NCBI RefSeq assembly: GCF_050958605.1
Contig: NZ_JBJHDO010000003.1
Coordinates: forward strand, 124,001 to 188,000
DNA: 64,000 nt
Reading direction: 5' to 3'
Source: G016756615 sp050958605
Lineage (GTDB): Bacteria > Pseudomonadota > Alphaproteobacteria > Rhizobiales > Rhizobiaceae
Below, one piece after another: positions 15,858-23,436 of the stretch; the first letter of the stretch is position 1, and every line of letters begins with the position of its first letter. The notes under the pieces were generated by a model. The model ran no database searches. It worked only from the letters and a program-made list of their open reading frames with translations, and was not told the DNA's origin. Both the position numbers and the translations under genes were made by a program.

Positions 15858-16309
15858 ATATCAAAGGGCAAATTTGCCCGATAGCACGGCAGCTTGTCTC
15901 ACTGGCGATTTCCCCAGTGACGACCTGGCCGGAAAGGTACCTGCACCATACAGGCACCTGCACGGCATAACCCTCGCCGGCCTAAGGTGTGGTCATGATG
16001 ACCATACCTTCAGGCCTTGGCCACCACGCCCTCCCCTAGCCTGAATTGGCACCGCATTTGGCACCGGACGTGCGAGTAAAGACCGGGATACGCAGGGACA
16101 ACGGTCACCATCGGCCACTAAGAAAGCCCACAAATCCGGACTCTGTGGCACTTGTTGAGCTGTGCCGGGATGGCCGCGGCCACATTTTAAGTCCCTTGCG
16201 TCTACCAGTTCCGCCACGTCCGCACGGCCGTCCTTTTCAAACGGCCACGCGCCAAGGTCAAGCCGCGCTTGATCTCATCACCAGCAGAAGTTTTTCGCGT
16301 TCGTCGGGC
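15858..16309. other. Right end of the inserted element
   Basis: About 450 bases without a gene. It holds the 5' half of a tRNA-Leu(UAA) at 16184-16223 and, between that and the hydrolase gene, a GGCCGT..ACGGCC hairpin near 16226-16246. No coding potential is supported. Confidence 0.6.
16184..16223 (-). pseudogene. 5' half of tRNA-Leu(UAA), right junction of the inserted element
   Basis: On the minus strand it begins GCGGACGTGGCGGAACTGG, then TAGACGCAAGG, then GACTTAAAAT. This is the 5' acceptor strand, D-arm and anticodon stem-loop of the usual rhizobial tRNA-Leu(UAA). Directly after the anticodon loop the sequence becomes unrelated. The core ATTTTAAGTC (16184-16193) recurs in the intact tRNA (11861-11870) and in the decayed 3' half (11783-11792). 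Confidence 0.75.
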
Positions 16310-17278
16310 TTAGGCTCGAAACGCCCGCTCAGCCATTCGCTTGATGAAAGCAGCGGTCTGTTCGGCCGCACCGAACTGCGGCATGTGGCCGATGCCTTCG
16401 GCGAGCTCCAGGTCGAGATCCGCAATCCGGCCAACCATCTCGACGCCATGTTTCTGGTAGTCCAACACGCGGTCGGCGGTGCCGAAGAGAATGCCGACCG
16501 GCACCTTGATCTCGCCGAACCTCTTCTGGAGCCGCGGATAATCAGTGCCAATTGCCACGATGTCGGTCGAGGTCGCATAGAAATGGCTGGGCCGGAGCCC
16601 GGCCCAGCCGCCTCCCTCCGTCATGTAGTCCGCCGGCGCCGGCTGCGGCCCGAAGACGAAGGCCAAGGTCTGATCGGCATATTTCCGCGCGGCGGGGATC
16701 GCAATGGTCTCGGCTATCAGGCGTCGTTTCAGGGGCGACGGGATGTAAAGGGCAGCGAACTCGGGCGCGATCGCGCCGGAGTGGTAGGTGTATGGCGAGA
16801 GCAGAGCAAGGCCCGAAATTGCTTTGGGATGTTCGATCGCCAGCGTCAGCGACACGGCGCCGCCCAGCGAGTGCCCCACGACCAGGGGCTTCTCCAGCCC
16901 GAGCGCCTCGATGAAATGATGCACGACACGGGCCTGTTCGGACAGGCCACCGGTTGCGCCCGCCACGCGTTCGGAATAGCCGGAGCCCGGACGATCGATG
17001 GCAATGAGCCGATAGCCGTCGAGTTTGTCGAAGAGTGTCGAGCGGAACTGATGCAGTTGCGCGCCAAGACCGTGGACGAAGAGGATGGGCCTGCCCTCGC
17101 CCTTCTCCATATAGTGGATGCGATTGCCGTCTATCGTGACGAACTTTCCGGATGGCGGGACGAGCTTCTCCGCCAGCGATACAATCCGGCGTGTCCGGAA
17201 AATTGCAACCGCAAGCATGAGCGCGGCCATCGCCGCAACCGAAACGACAATGCCAAGCAGGATCGACGTGAAAGACAT
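16310..17278 (-). CDS. Membrane-anchored alpha/beta hydrolase
   Basis: 322 residues from ATG 17278 with GAGGGGA. Residues 5-27 form one N-terminal membrane anchor (ILLGIVVSVAAMAALMLAVA). The fold follows: oxyanion motif HGLGAQLHQF, DRPGSGYSE, nucleophile elbow VVGHSLGGAV, acid near GTADRVLDY and catalytic His in GIGHMPQFG. It should hydrolyse an ester, epoxide or amide at the membrane face; the substrate is not evident. It lies 129 bases downstream of wrbA on the same strand. Confidence 0.88.
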   Translation of the reverse strand: MSFTSILLGIVVSVAAMAALMLAVAIFRTRRIVSLAEKLVPPSGKFVTIDGNRIHYMEKGEGRPILFVHGLGAQLHQFRSTLFDKLDGYRLIAIDRPGSGYSERVAGATGGLSEQARVVHHFIEALGLEKPLVVGHSLGGAVSLTLAIEHPKAISGLALLSPYTYHSGAIAPEFAALYIPSPLKRRLIAETIAIPAARKYADQTLAFVFGPQPAPADYMTEGGGWAGLRPSHFYATSTDIVAIGTDYPRLQKRFGEIKVPVGILFGTADRVLDYQKHGVEMVGRIADLDLELAEGIGHMPQFGAAEQTAAFIKRMAERAFRA

Positions 17279-17407
17279 GATTCCCCTCGGAGCCCAGGAC
17301 GTGCGCTGCACTCTAGCCGCGATCGGGCGCGAGGCAACGCACGCTTTTTCAGGCATAGCCCGATGGGGAAAAGAACGGCCCGATCCCCGCCGCGGCGGGG
17401 ATCGCAC

Positions 17408-18007
17408 TCAGCCGTGCAGCTTGATCGCGATTTCGGCGAGACGCTTGCCCTGGAAGCGCGCCCCTTCCAACTCCTGTGCCGAAGGCTGGCGTGAGCCGTC
17501 GGAATCGGACGTCGTCGTCATGCCGTAGGGCGAACCGCCGCGCACCACGTCATTGCCCATCTGCCCCTGATAGGCATAGGAGAGCGGAACGATGATCATG
17601 CCGTGATGCTGGAGCGATGCCTGCGCGGCAAGGATGGAGATCTCGGCTCCGCCGTGCTGCGTGGAGGTGGACGACATCACGGTAGCCACCTTGTCGACCA
17701 GAGCGCCCTTGACCCAGAGAGGACCGGTCTGGTCAAGGAAGTTTTTCATTTGCGCGGCCATCGCCCCGTAGCGGGTCGAGAAGGCCAGGATCAGGCCGTC
17801 ATAGTCGCCGAGTTCGCCGGGCTCCGCGAAAGGAGCATCCTGGTCGAGCTTGTAATGGGCTGCCTTGGCTACTGCTTCGGGCACCAATTCGGGAACGCGC
17901 TTCATCGTGACATCGGCACCCGCTTCCTTCGCGCCTTCAGCCGCAGACCGCGCCATCGCTTCCGTGTGCCCCCAGCTCGAATAATAAAGCACCAGCACCT
18001 TGGTCAT
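17408..18007 (-). CDS. wrbA: NAD(P)H:quinone oxidoreductase, WrbA type
   Basis: 199 residues. Flavodoxin-like fold with the FMN phosphate loop YYSSWGHTEAMA near residues 8-19, FSTRYGAMAAQMKNFLDQT near 76-94 and HGGAEISILA near 118-127, all hallmarks of WrbA. It carries out two-electron reduction of quinones using NAD(P)H and protects from oxidative stress; usually a cytoplasmic tetramer. Start ATG 18007 has GGAGAAA; an in-frame ATG four codons earlier is possible. Divergent from the CinA-like gene. Confidence 0.93.
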   Translation of the reverse strand: MTKVLVLYYSSWGHTEAMARSAAEGAKEAGADVTMKRVPELVPEAVAKAAHYKLDQDAPFAEPGELGDYDGLILAFSTRYGAMAAQMKNFLDQTGPLWVKGALVDKVATVMSSTSTQHGGAEISILAAQASLQHHGMIIVPLSYAYQGQMGNDVVRGGSPYGMTTTSDSDGSRQPSAQELEGARFQGKRLAEIAIKLHG

Positions 18008-18189
18008 GATTTTCTCCATTGAAATGCTCCGGTATGACGACGCTCTTGCCGTCACGACGGAGACTGTACCCGCCGATGCGTGTTCCCGTAATCCGCTCGC
18101 CGTCGACAGTTCGTTCACCGTTCGACGACCATTGCCGGCCCGTGACGGGAAGGGTATGTGACGGTGTCTGGATTCTGAGGCCCCACGTC

Positions 18190-18930
18190 ATGACCGAGAT
18201 CATCACCGCGGCGATGCTGGTAATCGGCGACGAAATCCTCTCCGGGCGCACCAAGGATCGCAATATCGGGCACCTTGCCGATATCATGACGGCCATCGGT
18301 ATCGATCTGAAGGAAGTTCGCATCGTGCCGGACGATGACGAAGAGATCGTCACGGCCATCAATGCGTTGCGGACGCGCCGCACTTACGTCTTTACAAGCG
18401 GCGGCATCGGCCCGACCCACGACGACATCACCGCCGACGCCGTTGCGAAGGCGTTTGGGGTTCCCTGCGAATACGATGCCAAGGCATACGCCTTCCTCGA
18501 AGCCCACTACGCGGCGCGAGGCATGGAATTTACCGAGGCGCGCAAGCGCATGGCTCGCATGCCGCGCGGCGCAACGCATATCGACAACCCAATCTCCGGG
18601 GCGCCGGGCTTCAAGATCGGCAATGTGCATGTGATGGCGGGCGTGCCGGCGATCTTCCAGGCCATGCTCGACAATGTCGTGCCGACGCTGAAAACCGGAA
18701 CGAAGCTCGTGTCGGCAACCGTCCATTGTCCGTTTGGCGAAGGCACGATCGGGACTCTGCTCGCCGACATCCAGAAAGCCCATCCGGACACCATCATCGG
18801 CTCCTATCCGAAATATCAGGACGGAACCTTCTGGACCGAACTCGTCGTGCGCGCGCGCTCGCCCGAGGCGCTGGAAGCCGGCCGCGCAGCCGTGCAGGCA
18901 ATGGTGGACGGGTTGAAGAAATCCGGCTGA
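18190..18930 (+). CDS. CinA-like molybdopterin-binding (MoCF) domain protein
   Basis: 246 residues from ATG 18190. It is the MoCF-biosynthesis/competence-damage CinA N-terminal domain: AAMLVIGDEILSGRTKDRN at the start, TSGGIGPTHDDITADAVAKA near 74-93, and GAPGFKIGNVHVMAGVP. It lacks the C-terminal nicotinamide-nucleotide deamidase domain of full CinA, so it belongs to the short group of unclear role; related domains cleave ADP-ribose or bind molybdopterin. Frame upstream to 18019 is open but lacks protein similarity. Confidence 0.9.
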   Translation: MTEIITAAMLVIGDEILSGRTKDRNIGHLADIMTAIGIDLKEVRIVPDDDEEIVTAINALRTRRTYVFTSGGIGPTHDDITADAVAKAFGVPCEYDAKAYAFLEAHYAARGMEFTEARKRMARMPRGATHIDNPISGAPGFKIGNVHVMAGVPAIFQAMLDNVVPTLKTGTKLVSATVHCPFGEGTIGTLLADIQKAHPDTIIGSYPKYQDGTFWTELVVRARSPEALEAGRAAVQAMVDGLKKSG

Positions 18931-19028
18931 TAGACGATGATCCTCGATGCGGGGAAGATCCCGCTGCCGGGAACTTCGTCGCGGCGACCGGCGTTTTTTT
19001 GAAGCCGTCGCATAAGGGAGGCCGTCCC

Positions 19029-19868
19029 GTGGGCTACAAGACGTTGCTTGCCGTCATCCAGAACAAGAACGACATCGAACGCGTTCTCGATCACGCGCTT
19101 CCACTCGCTTCCCGCCTCCAAGGCCATGTCATCGGCATTCACGCCGAGCCCATGGCCCTGCCCTACACGACGGCTATCGGCTTTCCCGATGCCGAATTCA
19201 TGCAGGTGACCTCTGAAGTCGCCAAGGAAAGGGCTGCGGAACTCGAAAAAGTCTTCGCCGCTCGCACCAGTTCGGCCGCCGTCTCGGCGGAATGGCGTAC
19301 CATGGAAAGCCTCTCGGGCGACAGCGCGCTGTGCGCGCTCGCCAGTGCGCGCGCCGCCGATCTCGTCATCGCAGCCCAGACGGACCCGGCTGAAAGCACC
19401 GCACAGACGGCCAATGTCGACCACCTCCTCTTCGAGACCGGGCGGCCTGCTCTTTTCGTTCCTTATGCGGGTCCGGTGACGACCGTCTTCCGCAAGATCC
19501 TGGTGGCCTGGAACGGCACACGCGAATCTTCCAGAGCCACCTTCGATGCTCTGCCCTTCATCATGGAAGCGGACGAAACAGAAATCCTCACCATCGACGC
19601 TCCGGACACGGGTGGCGACCTTCCGGAAAGCTCCGGTGCCGATATCGCCGCCGCATTGGCTCGCCATTGCGCACATGTCACGGTAGCCAATGAAAGTTCC
19701 GAAGGCATCGGCGTGAGCGCGGTGATCGAGAACCGCGCAATCGAGATCAATGCCGATCTGCTTGTCATGGGCGCATATGGGCACTCGCGGCTGCGAGAGT
19801 TCCTGTTCGGCGGCGTCACCAGGGAAGTGTTGAAATCGATGCCCGTCGCGACTTTCATGTCGCGCTGA
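19029..19868 (+). CDS. Universal stress protein with two UspA domains
   Basis: 279 residues from GTG 19029 after GGGAGG. Two tandem UspA folds of about 140 residues; the second ends with the nucleotide-binding signature MGAYGHSRLREFLFGGVTRE near 252-271, while the first lacks the complete GxGxxG(S) motif (AAQTDPAES instead). Tandem Usps form pseudo-dimers that bind ATP or other ligands and raise stress tolerance. Not in an obvious operon; the CinA-like gene ends 98 bases before. Confidence 0.9.
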   Translation: MGYKTLLAVIQNKNDIERVLDHALPLASRLQGHVIGIHAEPMALPYTTAIGFPDAEFMQVTSEVAKERAAELEKVFAARTSSAAVSAEWRTMESLSGDSALCALASARAADLVIAAQTDPAESTAQTANVDHLLFETGRPALFVPYAGPVTTVFRKILVAWNGTRESSRATFDALPFIMEADETEILTIDAPDTGGDLPESSGADIAAALARHCAHVTVANESSEGIGVSAVIENRAIEINADLLVMGAYGHSRLREFLFGGVTREVLKSMPVATFMSR

Positions 19869-19965
19869 AGCAGCGCAAGGACTTGCCAAGCCCCAGGCAT
19901 TCCCGCTAATTCCGGCTGCATTCCCAAATGTCGGCGCGTGGACGCGCGCCATCGGAGTGCGCTCG

Positions 19966-20460
19966 ATGTCCCTTCCCGAAAAAGCCTTTCCCGTCTCCTG
20001 GGATCAATTCCATCGCGATGCCCGGGCGCTTGCCTGGAGATTGTCGGGCGCCGGACAGTGGAAGGCCATCGTCTGCATCACGCGGGGCGGCCTCGTGCCG
20101 GCGGCGATCATCTCCCGCGAACTTGGTATCCGCGTCATCGAAACCGTAAGCGTCGCCTCCTATCACGACTATACGGAACAGGGGCAACTGAAGATTCTGA
20201 AGGAAGTCTCCTCCGCTCTTCTCGAAAACGAGGGAGCGGACGTGTTGATCGTCGACGACCTTACGGATACCGGCAAGACCGCCGCGGTCGTCCGCGCCAT
20301 GATGCCGAAGGCGCACTTCGCCACCGTTTATGCCAAGCCGAAAGGCAGGCCGCTTGTCGACACCTTCGTGACGGAGGTCTCGCAGGACACCTGGATCTAC
20401 TTCCCTTGGGATTTGGGCTTCACCTATCAGAAGCCTATTGCGGACGGCCACGTCGGCTGA
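19966..20460 (+). CDS. gpt: Xanthine phosphoribosyltransferase
   Basis: 164 residues. The PRPP-binding motif VLIVDDLTDTGKTA is near 92-105, TRGGLVPAAIISRELG near 40-55 and the C-terminal PWDLGFTYQKP. It converts xanthine and guanine with PRPP to XMP and GMP (purine salvage), cytoplasmic. ATG 19966 is preferred over a GTG three codons earlier since CGGAG lies 9 bases before it. Confidence 0.93.
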   Translation: MSLPEKAFPVSWDQFHRDARALAWRLSGAGQWKAIVCITRGGLVPAAIISRELGIRVIETVSVASYHDYTEQGQLKILKEVSSALLENEGADVLIVDDLTDTGKTAAVVRAMMPKAHFATVYAKPKGRPLVDTFVTEVSQDTWIYFPWDLGFTYQKPIADGHVG

Positions 20461-20613
20461 TCCGCCGCGGGGATAAGCAAGACCCCTTCGTAAGGCCTAA
20501 CGCTCCTGCCTCCCATCGGCGGCGGGATGCTCTTGTCTATCGTATTTTCACCATTATTACCTACAATTAACCTCGTTGATCGTGAGTCGGCAAACTAACT
20601 TCCCTCGACCCTG

Positions 20614-21099
20614 ATGCGCCATACGACCTACAACCACCTGATGGAGCGCCTTCGCCGCTTGTTCGGCGGCATGCCCTGCCGCACGCAGGTGGCCGCGCTG
20701 CCATGGCGGGAAAAAGCCGGCGGGATCGAGATCCTCCTGGTAACAAGCCGCGACAGCGGAAGGTGGGTGCTGCCGAAAGGCTGGCCGGAAGGAGGAGAGC
20801 AGCTCTGCGAAGCCGCGGCGCGCGAAGCCGCGGAAGAAGCGGGGATCGATGGCGCGGTGTCCAGGCTGGAGGCCGGCCGTTATTATTACGGCAAGCGTCA
20901 ATCATCCGGCATGGAAGTTCGCTGCGAAGTGCGCGTGTTTCCGCTCGAAGTGAAGGGCGTGGCCGACAAATGGCCGGAGAAAAAACGCAGGCGCCGCGCC
21001 TGGCTCTCCCCAGCCGAGGCGGCGGCACGGGTGCAGGAGCCTGATCTCGGCGAACTGATCGCTCGGTTCGGAAAAGGCCTGCACAAATCGGCGGCGTAG
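20614..21099 (+). CDS. Nudix hydrolase
   Basis: 161 residues. Complete Nudix box GWPEGGEQLCEAAAREAAEE (then AGI) at about 52-74, preceded by the usual WVLPKG entry. Members similar to this (MutT/DIPP-like with YYYGKRQSSGMEV after the box) hydrolyse diphosphoinositol polyphosphates, dinucleoside polyphosphates or oxidised nucleotides. Substrate cannot be fixed. A basic KKRRRRAW stretch lies near 124-131. ATG at 20614 has no strong ribosome site. Confidence 0.9.
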   Translation: MRHTTYNHLMERLRRLFGGMPCRTQVAALPWREKAGGIEILLVTSRDSGRWVLPKGWPEGGEQLCEAAAREAAEEAGIDGAVSRLEAGRYYYGKRQSSGMEVRCEVRVFPLEVKGVADKWPEKKRRRRAWLSPAEAAARVQEPDLGELIARFGKGLHKSAA

Positions 21100-21291
21100 G
21101 CCGCCCGGCAACACCTATCTGTTCCACCGCCTCCCGTTCCGGGAGTTGAAGGCGGCGTTGCCGTGCCGTCACACCCATCTGGAGAGCAATCCACAGGTCG
21201 CCGGGTTTTCGATTTCAGTTTTTCGTCCGATACGGTAGGCGACGACCCACTGTCGGCCTGGCCGGCGCTTCGCGATTCGGTACGGGGATTC

Positions 21292-22857
21292 ATGGCCGAG
21301 ACCACGTTCAGGACACGCAAGGACACGCTCGACAAGGACCTGGACAAGCTCGTCCATGTCGAGGAAGCCACAATCCTCCTTTCCCGGCGGCTCGTCGCGC
21401 CGGGGCTGGCGCTGCTGTTCCTGGCGCTCGTCGCGGTCTTCTCGGCAATCTTCACAGGCGGCGAGCCGCGCGCCCTCATCATCGTCGCGGCCGCTGCGAT
21501 CGGTGGCTACATGGCGCTCAATATTGGCGCCAACGACGTCGCCAACAATGTCGGTCCGGCAGTCGGAGCCAAGGCTCTCACGATCGGCGGCGCATTGGTC
21601 ATCGCCGCGATCTTCGAAAGCGCCGGCGCCCTTATCGCCGGCGGCGACGTGGTCGACACCATCGCCAAGGGTATCATCGCTCCATCCGCGGTAAGCGACC
21701 CGTCGGTCTTTATCCGGCTGATGCTGGCGGCGCTGGTGTCGTCGGCGCTCTGGGTCAACGTCGCGACCTGGATCGGCGCGCCGGTCTCCACGACCCATGC
21801 CGTGGTCGGCGGCGTGGTCGGCGCAGGCATCGCAGCCGTCGGTCCGCTGGCGGTCGACTGGACGGAGATGGGCCGCATCGCTGCAAGCTGGGTCATCTCC
21901 CCGCTCCTCGGAGGCCTCGTCGCCGCGCTGTTCCTTGCCTTCGTCAAGGATCGCATCGTCTATCGCAGCGACAAGATCGCGGCTGCCCGCAAATGGGTGC
22001 CGCTGCTGATCGCGATCATGGCAGGCTCCTTCGCCGCCTATCTCGCGACCAAAGGGCTCAATCATCTTGTCGATCTCGGCGCTCTTCACGTGGCGATGAT
22101 CGGCGTCGGAGCATTCCTGCTCACCTGGTGGCTCGCACAAGGCCATGTGCGCCGGACGTCCGTTGGGCTGGAGAACCGCAACCAGTCGCTGCGCAAGCTC
22201 TTCAACCTGCCCCTTATCATCTCGGCCGCCCTGCTCTCCTTTGCGCACGGCGCGAACGATGTCGCCAACGCCGTCGGTCCGCTGGCGGCGATCGTCCACA
22301 CGGCTACTGCCAACGATGTGACCGCCGAGGTCGGCATTCCCTTCTGGGTCATGATTATCGGCGCCATCGGCATTTCGGCCGGGCTGATGCTGTTCGGCTC
22401 GCGCCTGATCCGCATGGTGGGCGAGCAGATCACCAAGCTGAACCCGATTCGGGCCTTCTGCGTGGCGCTTTCGGCAGCGATCACGGTTATTGTCGCATCG
22501 TGGTTCGGATTACCGGTGAGCTCCACGCATATTGCGGTCGGCGCCGTCTTCGGTGTCGGCTTTTACCGCGAATGGTACACCGCCCACTCGAAACGCCGCC
22601 GACTCTATATCGAGCGCAAGAAGGAGCTGTGGCGCGCCGAACGCGGCAATAGAATCCCCGATCTCCTCGAAACGGCCGAGGATGCGATCGCCGAGAAGGT
22701 CGAAATCCCAGGTCAACCCTCCAGCGAAGAGGCAAGGCGCCGCAAGCTTGTGCGCCGCGCCCACGTCACCACCATCGTCGCCGCCTGGATCACGACCGTC
22801 CCAGCTTCCGCGCTCCTCGCCGCGGCGGTTTTCCTGGCGCTCGACGCCGTCAGCTGA
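21292..22857 (+). CDS. Inorganic phosphate transporter, PiT family
   Basis: 521 residues from ATG 21292 (GGGGA 4 bases upstream); the frame is open to 21163 but that extension is not membrane-like. The two PiT signature repeats are present: GANDVANNVGPAVG near residue 80 and GANDVANAVGPLAAI near 320. About ten to twelve membrane segments, with a long soluble insertion around 420-480 rich in charged residues (RRRLYIERKKELWRAERG). It imports phosphate (as metal phosphate) with protons or sodium. The charged N-terminus is cytoplasmic. Followed by the long leader of nrdJ. Confidence 0.9.
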   Translation: MAETTFRTRKDTLDKDLDKLVHVEEATILLSRRLVAPGLALLFLALVAVFSAIFTGGEPRALIIVAAAAIGGYMALNIGANDVANNVGPAVGAKALTIGGALVIAAIFESAGALIAGGDVVDTIAKGIIAPSAVSDPSVFIRLMLAALVSSALWVNVATWIGAPVSTTHAVVGGVVGAGIAAVGPLAVDWTEMGRIAASWVISPLLGGLVAALFLAFVKDRIVYRSDKIAAARKWVPLLIAIMAGSFAAYLATKGLNHLVDLGALHVAMIGVGAFLLTWWLAQGHVRRTSVGLENRNQSLRKLFNLPLIISAALLSFAHGANDVANAVGPLAAIVHTATANDVTAEVGIPFWVMIIGAIGISAGLMLFGSRLIRMVGEQITKLNPIRAFCVALSAAITVIVASWFGLPVSSTHIAVGAVFGVGFYREWYTAHSKRRRLYIERKKELWRAERGNRIPDLLETAEDAIAEKVEIPGQPSSEEARRRKLVRRAHVTTIVAAWITTVPASALLAAAVFLALDAVS

Positions 22858-23436
22858 GACCTGAAACGCCCTCCTCGCCCGTCCCCATTATCCACACATG
22901 ACGCCCACAATATGTTGCGTCATGGATTGGTCACAAAACGAATGCTTGACGCTCCCGGCCGAGTCGCTTTTTATAAGCCATGTGCTCGCGTTGAGGGCAC
23001 GGCCGGAAAGTTCGTAGACCGGTCTTTTTTCCAGATTTTGGTGCGTTTTCGATCGCCGTAGCCGCCGGTTCGCAGGACTGGCGGACGACGCGATTTTATG
23101 AGTTTCGAAGGACGAAAGGGAGAATTACCGGGCTGGAATAAATCTCCTGTTAACACTATATTTAGTGTTTGCAGACATGCTCGGCACTAGATATCGTGAA
23201 TTTCGCCCCATGCTGGGGAATCGCAAATCAGAGAGTTGAGTTGGACCCGCAAGGGTCCGTCGAAGAGCCGGGCGGGGCGCTCCCGAAGGAGAGCCGATGG
23301 CACTTGGATGGATGACGGCGGACGAGGAGCCGGGTGGCCATATGGCTGCCTGGTAGCGGCGGATCGTGTCTTTTCGAATTGGCTGTGAATGGCTGTGGAA
23401 AAGACGCTATATATAGAGGCATAAGGAACCACGAAA
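22858..23436 (+). promoter_or_regulatory. nrdJ promoter and leader region
   Basis: 579 bases in front of nrdJ. A sigma70-like promoter TTGACG (22946-22951), 18-base spacer, TTTATA (22970-22975) is followed by TATAAG-like sequence. An NrdR box lies at 23153-23168. Further on are a perfect GGACCC-GCAA-GGGTCC stem with a GNRA loop (23243-23258) and a 19-codon ORF with a good ribosome site (23297-23356). No cobalamin-riboswitch B12 box could be recognised by eye. Confidence 0.55.
23153..23168. promoter_or_regulatory. NrdR box
   Basis: ACACTATATTTAGTGT matches the NrdR consensus acaCwAtATaTwGtgt at 15 of 16 positions and sits inside a longer palindrome (AACACTA..TAGTGTT, 23152-23169). NrdR is the nucleotide-sensing repressor of ribonucleotide reductase genes, and nrdJ is the next gene. 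Weaker 13/16 matches occur at 22905-22920 and 23404-23419; boxes normally come in pairs about 30 bases apart, so those spacings (248 and 251) are odd. Confidence 0.75.

Noticed and set aside
22858..23436. Cobalamin riboswitch before nrdJ
   Set aside because: No B12-box consensus could be seen; such riboswitches normally precede B12-independent enzymes. A covariance search would settle it.
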